Assembly: GCA_046496815.1 (NCBI GenBank)
Contig: JAWOGN010000413.1
Span: forward strand, 1-8,323
Direction: 5' to 3'
DNA from: JAWOGN01 sp046496815
GTDB taxonomy: Bacteria > Desulfobacterota > DSM-4660 > Desulfatiglandales > Desulfatiglandaceae
Length of the DNA stretch: 8,323 nt
Shown here: one piece after another, positions 5,563 through 8,323 of the stretch
How positions within the stretch are numbered: position 1 is the stretch's first letter
How the letters are laid out: each line of letters starts with the position of its first letter
The notes under the pieces: model-generated
Told to the model about the DNA's origin: nothing
Database searches by the model: none
The model's input: only the letters and a program-made list of their open reading frames with translations
Position numbers and translations under genes: made by a program

Positions 5563-6576
5563 ATATCGAATCCGGGGGTCTATGATGGCGTAAATGATAT
5601 CCACGATCAGCGAAACTGTCGCCACGATCAGGGCAAATACGATAATCGTTCCCTGGATGGTGGGATAATCCCGCAGGTAAATGCGCTCCAAGAGCAAGCG
5701 ACCCATTCCCGGCCAGGAAAATGTCGTTTCCGTCAAGACGGCACCGGCCATGAGGAGCGCAACCTGAAGCCCCATCATTGTCAGCACGGGGATGAAGGCG
5801 TTTTTGAGGGCGTGCTTGTAAACGATTCTGCGGTGCCGGATGCCCCTTGCTTCCGCCGCGATGATGTAGTCCGACCTGAGAACATCCAGCATATTCGCGC
5901 GGGTAAGGCGCACAAAAATACCCGAAAGTACCAGCCCGAGTGTGAACGCCGGAAGGGTCAGATGGACAAGGACATCTCCCAGGGCGGAAAAATCCTTTAC
6001 CAGGATTGTGTCGAGCACATAAAACCCGGTTTTTTCGAACAAGGACGCAAAGACTCTCGGCCCTGTGCGGCCGGCAATGGGGAGCAGGTCCAGCCAGATG
6101 CCGAAGATGAGTTGCAACATGAGACCCATCCAATAGACCGGAATACAATAGACAACGATCCCGTAAAGACGAATCGCGGAATCCCGGGTCTGTCGCCGAT
6201 GATCGGCGGCATAGGCTCCCATAAAAACACCTAAAAACAAGGTGATAACCAGCCCGAAGAAGGTCAGCTCAATGGTTGCGGGTAGCTTTTCGACAATGGC
6301 TGTGGTAACCCGCTGTTTCAATACCATGGATTCGCCGAAGTCCAGCCGGCAAACCTGCCAGAGGTAATCGAGGTATTGAATGACCATGGGGCGGTTGAGG
6401 CCCAGTTCTTCTTTTTTTTGCTCGATGACTTTCTCAGGCGCATGTCCGCCGAGCATGGAAGATACAGGGTCTCCGGGCATCAACCGAAGCACGACGAAGA
6501 GGATGCTCAAGAGAATCAAGACCATGGGAATGGTCAGGAGAATTCGGGTGATGATGTACCGGGTAAGGTTCCTCAT
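5560..6576 (-). CDS. dppB: Peptide ABC importer permease, DppB/OppB type
   Basis: A 338-residue inner-membrane permease, partner of DppC. It opens with the characteristic DppB N-terminus: YIITRILLTIPMVLILLSIL, the first helix, then LRLMPGDP at 30-37. A periplasmic segment follows (EELGLNRPMVIQYLDYL; LDFGES). Further helices lie at about 103-124, 137-160, 205-222, 252-280 and 310-332. The ATPase-docking loop reads AAEARGIRHRRIVYKHALKN (240-259), matching the family's A-A-x-A-x-G pattern, and the protein ends DIIYAIIDPRIRY, the usual DppB terminus. The frame is open 25 codons further upstream, but the start at 6576 matches the family's N-terminus; the ribosome binding site there (GGAA) is weak. 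It lies 82 nt downstream of dppA, across a strong hairpin, and 8 nt upstream of dppC. Confidence 0.94.
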   Translation of the reverse strand: MRNLTRYIITRILLTIPMVLILLSILFVVLRLMPGDPVSSMLGGHAPEKVIEQKKEELGLNRPMVIQYLDYLWQVCRLDFGESMVLKQRVTTAIVEKLPATIELTFFGLVITLFLGVFMGAYAADHRRQTRDSAIRLYGIVVYCIPVYWMGLMLQLIFGIWLDLLPIAGRTGPRVFASLFEKTGFYVLDTILVKDFSALGDVLVHLTLPAFTLGLVLSGIFVRLTRANMLDVLRSDYIIAAEARGIRHRRIVYKHALKNAFIPVLTMMGLQVALLMAGAVLTETTFSWPGMGRLLLERIYLRDYPTIQGTIIVFALIVATVSLIVDIIYAIIDPRIRY

Positions 6577-6619
6577 TGAATTCCGACGGGAGAATGAGCG
6601 GTTGACGTTTAAGTTGAAT

Positions 6620-6644
6620 AGAGCCGGGCTTAAAGCCCGGCTCT
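6620..6644 (-). repeat. Perfect 12-bp palindromic hairpin between dppA and dppB
   Basis: Arms AGAGCCGGGCTT (6620-6631) and AAGCCCGGCTCT (6633-6644) flank a single A. In RNA, about 10 GC-rich base pairs with a short loop would form. It starts 15 nt after the dppA stop in transcription order. Neither strand has a T-run after the stem, so it is not a classical terminator. The likely role is to protect the dppA message from 3' exonuclease and so give more binding protein than permease, as known for other binding-protein operons. That role is inferred. Confidence 0.75.
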
Positions 6645-6658
6645 TGGTCAATCAGCAA

Positions 6659-8215
6659 TCACTTGGCACGATGGATCGGGCCATAGTTGAACTGCAGGGT
6701 TGGGGAAAGGAGGATGCCGCGGATGTCCGTCTTTGCGAACAGGAAGAGTGTGCCTTGAAAAATGGTTGCGGTGGGGACCTCATCGGCCCACATTCGCTGG
6801 ATCTCTTCGTAGATCTCGGTTCTCTTTCCCATGTCCGGGGTGGTTTGGCCTTCCAGAAGCTTCGCATCCCACTCGGGGTCTGAGAAGTAAATCCCCAGAC
6901 CTTTCGAGCCGGCAGTCCCGGCGAAGGCCGCGGTATAGTTGTCCGGGTCAATATAGTCCGGATACCAGCCCAGAAGGAAGGTGGGCATGACCTTGTTTTT
7001 CCAGTTGTCCCTGTAGGTGGCCCATTCGGCGGATTTGACGGTGACTTTCATCACCCCGGTGGCTTCGAGCTGATCTTTGAGAACAGCGGCCAGGTCCACC
7101 TCCGTGTCGCCATAATGACTGGGCGTGTACCACAGCTCAAATTCAAACTTATTGTTCTCGTTGTACCCCCTGGATGCCAAAAGTTCTTTGGACTTGGTAA
7201 TGTTTCCATCTCCGAATGCGTCTTTGAAGGCGTCGATATGAGACCACATGCCCATGGGGACCATCGAATACAGTGGGGCGTTTTGTCCCAGAAACACCTT
7301 ATCCAGAAGCGGCGGCCGGTTAACGGCGGCGGCGACTGCTTGTCTCAGCACCTTGTCCTTGAAGGGCGGGGAATCGCAAACAAAGCAGAGATAGCGAATG
7401 TAGGGCCCTTGAGCCTTTATGGTCTGAACTTTGTCGGATTTTTCAAGATCCTTGATGTCGGAGGGGTTGAGTGTCTTAAAGACAAAGTCTACTTCCCCTT
7501 TTTCAATGGCTAGGCGCATGGTGGTGGCATCCGCAAAGTATCGAATCACGACGCGGTCATTCTTCGGTTTTTCACCATAGAAATTCGAATTTGCATCCAT
7601 GATGATCTCCTGATCTCTCTTGAAAGAGACGACCTCATACGGTCCTAGGCCCACCAGCTTACCGCCTTTCAGCTCGGAGGGATCACGGATGATTTTGTCT
7701 TTCGGGTAGATGTTTGGATTTACGGGATAGTAAGGCACTGAGGCGACCAAAGAAGGGAAGTACGCCACAGGATTCTTGAGGACGAATTTCACGGCATGGG
7801 CATCTACGACATCCACGTGGTCTACAAAATCGGTGACCAACCACGATGGATCCCCCTTCAAGGTCATCACGCGGTCTATGGACCATTTCACTGCATTGGC
7901 GTCAAACGGCGTGCCGTCGGTGAACTTCAGGCCTTCTCTCAGCTTAAAGGTGTATTCCTTGCCGTCGGCGCTGATGTCATAGGATTCCGCCAACCCGGGA
8001 ATGAGGTTGGTTTTTCCCGGAGGATATCTCAAAAGGCCCTGGTAAATGTTATAAAAGATTTCCCAGGTGTGAAAGTCGTAGGCGTTGGCCGGATCCAGAT
8101 CTATCACCTTTTCGGTGGTCCCGTAAACCAGGGTTTCCTTGGCGACACTCTGGGCCGGTAAACATGCCAGAACAGCGACCACCGTACAAAACAGAAAAAG
8201 TTTCGAGATTTTCAT
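6659..8215 (-). CDS. dppA: Peptide/solute-binding protein of ABC importer (SBP family 5)
   Basis: A 518-residue extracytoplasmic binding protein that delivers its ligand to DppB/DppC. Residues 1-25 form a signal peptide with a Sec-type SVA/KE cleavage site at 25/26. VLAC at 15-18 is a lipobox-like alternative, so a lipid anchor cannot be excluded. Family 5 features are clear: the mature start TLVYGTTEKVIDLDPANAYD, LLRYPPG and LIPGLAESYDIS, then YTFKLREGLKFTDGTPFDANAVKWSIDR (split at about residues 92-119), the strongest family motif. Near the C-terminus LLGWYPDYIDPDNYTAAF is typical of peptide-binding members. The length is normal. The start at 8215 is fixed by a perfect AAGGAGGT 7 nt upstream, the strongest translation signal in the operon, which fits a binding protein made in excess. 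The ligand cannot be predicted from sequence; a di- or oligopeptide is the default guess. No clear promoter is visible upstream within the window. Confidence 0.94.
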   Translation of the reverse strand: MKISKLFLFCTVVAVLACLPAQSVAKETLVYGTTEKVIDLDPANAYDFHTWEIFYNIYQGLLRYPPGKTNLIPGLAESYDISADGKEYTFKLREGLKFTDGTPFDANAVKWSIDRVMTLKGDPSWLVTDFVDHVDVVDAHAVKFVLKNPVAYFPSLVASVPYYPVNPNIYPKDKIIRDPSELKGGKLVGLGPYEVVSFKRDQEIIMDANSNFYGEKPKNDRVVIRYFADATTMRLAIEKGEVDFVFKTLNPSDIKDLEKSDKVQTIKAQGPYIRYLCFVCDSPPFKDKVLRQAVAAAVNRPPLLDKVFLGQNAPLYSMVPMGMWSHIDAFKDAFGDGNITKSKELLASRGYNENNKFEFELWYTPSHYGDTEVDLAAVLKDQLEATGVMKVTVKSAEWATYRDNWKNKVMPTFLLGWYPDYIDPDNYTAAFAGTAGSKGLGIYFSDPEWDAKLLEGQTTPDMGKRTEIYEEIQRMWADEVPTATIFQGTLFLFAKTDIRGILLSPTLQFNYGPIHRAK

Positions 8216-8222
8216 AGGTCAG

Positions 8223-8230
8223 ACCTCCTT
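8223..8230 (-). promoter_or_regulatory. Perfect Shine-Dalgarno of dppA
   Basis: AAGGAGGT on the - strand lies 7 nt before the ATG at 8215 and is preceded by an A-rich, probably unstructured stretch. It is much stronger than the sites of dppB, dppD and dppF. Confidence 0.8.
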
Positions 8231-8262
8231 TTTTCCCGGAAAAGTGGTTAATGAGTTTTTTT

Positions 8263-8278
8263 GGGAGCCCGGGCTCCC
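8263..8278. repeat. GC-rich perfect palindrome in the dppA leader
   Basis: GGGAGCCC followed directly by GGGCTCCC is a 16-bp perfect palindrome, 48 nt before the dppA start. In the dppA transcript direction it is followed by seven A, and on the + strand it is preceded by seven T, so it lacks the T-run of a terminator on either strand. It could be an operator for a dimeric regulator or an RNA hairpin in the leader. Its core resembles the hairpin arms after dppA. Confidence 0.6.
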
Positions 8279-8323
8279 CCAATGCTACCCACACAACCGT
8301 TCAACGAACCTTCTCACCTCCTT
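8279..8323. other. Right edge upstream of dppA, no gene seen
   Basis: On the - strand the window opens with AAGGAGGTGAGAAGG, which looks like a ribosome binding site, but the only start codon nearby (GTG directly on top of it) gives a 10-codon frame. No -35/-10 pair of quality was found. Whether a gene or a promoter lies beyond the edge cannot be told. Confidence 0.35.

Noticed and set aside
5552..6148. A 199-codon open extension upstream of dppC in the same frame, overlapping dppB
   Set aside because: The translated extension has no family similarity that I can see. The frame is a shadow of dppB, and a good Shine-Dalgarno plus the normal DppC N-terminus fix the start at 5551.
5533..6234. 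A 233-codon + strand ORF antisense to dppB
   Set aside because: It is rich in His, Arg, Gln and Asp in the way typical of antisense frames of membrane-protein genes, and it has no motif or ribosome site. The opposite strand encodes an unmistakable permease.
8263..8278. The leader palindrome as an intrinsic terminator
   Set aside because: Neither strand has a T-run after the stem; the T7 tract precedes it on the + strand.
8315..8323. CACCTCCTT at the right edge as the 3' end of a 16S rRNA gene
   Set aside because: The preceding bases do not match the conserved 16S 3' region. On the - strand it is simply a ribosome-binding-site-like AAGGAGGTG.

Overview
The window looks like a chromosomal piece from an anaerobic bacterium of the old Deltaproteobacteria (Desulfobacterota or Syntrophobacter-like). 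This is an inference from three things: a [4Fe-4S] aldo/keto reductase, a small Arg-rich 'DRR/ERR' protein of a kind I associate with that group, and the overall protein style. There is no rRNA or other marker to confirm it. No tRNA, rRNA, CRISPR array, insertion sequence or phage gene was seen.

Layout. The left third (1-1763) is read on the + strand. It holds the 3' end of an amidohydrolase-family enzyme, a 110-residue exported protein of unknown function with a C-x3-C-H motif, and a 344-residue aldo/keto reductase with a Cys-rich ferredoxin-like tail. The middle (1764-2461) has no convincing gene. It does contain a promoter-like site, several inverted repeats and a strong rho-independent terminator in the right order for one short, unassigned transcript. 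A 75-residue Arg-rich small protein (2462-2689, +) follows, and its 3' end overlaps the next gene tail to tail.

The right two thirds (2681-8215, all on the - strand) is a complete peptide-type ABC importer operon, transcribed right to left: binding protein (dppA-like), two permeases (dppB- and dppC-like) and two ATPases (dppD- and dppF-like). The four membrane and ATPase genes are packed with 4-8 nt gaps. The binding-protein gene is set apart by an 82-nt gap holding a 25-nt perfect hairpin, and a second GC-rich palindrome lies in its leader.

How the genes work together. The exported binding protein captures a peptide or similar solute. The DppB/DppC channel moves it across the inner membrane, and the DppD/DppF heterodimer drives transport with ATP. 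The substrate cannot be read from sequence; dipeptides, oligopeptides and other solutes are all possible for this family. The upstream amidohydrolase and reductase may be unrelated to the transporter, since they are on the other strand.

No clearly new multi-gene system is evident. The items most worth a second look are the orphan transcription unit near 2008-2418, the non-canonical heme-like motif in the small exported protein, and the two palindromes bracketing the binding-protein gene.
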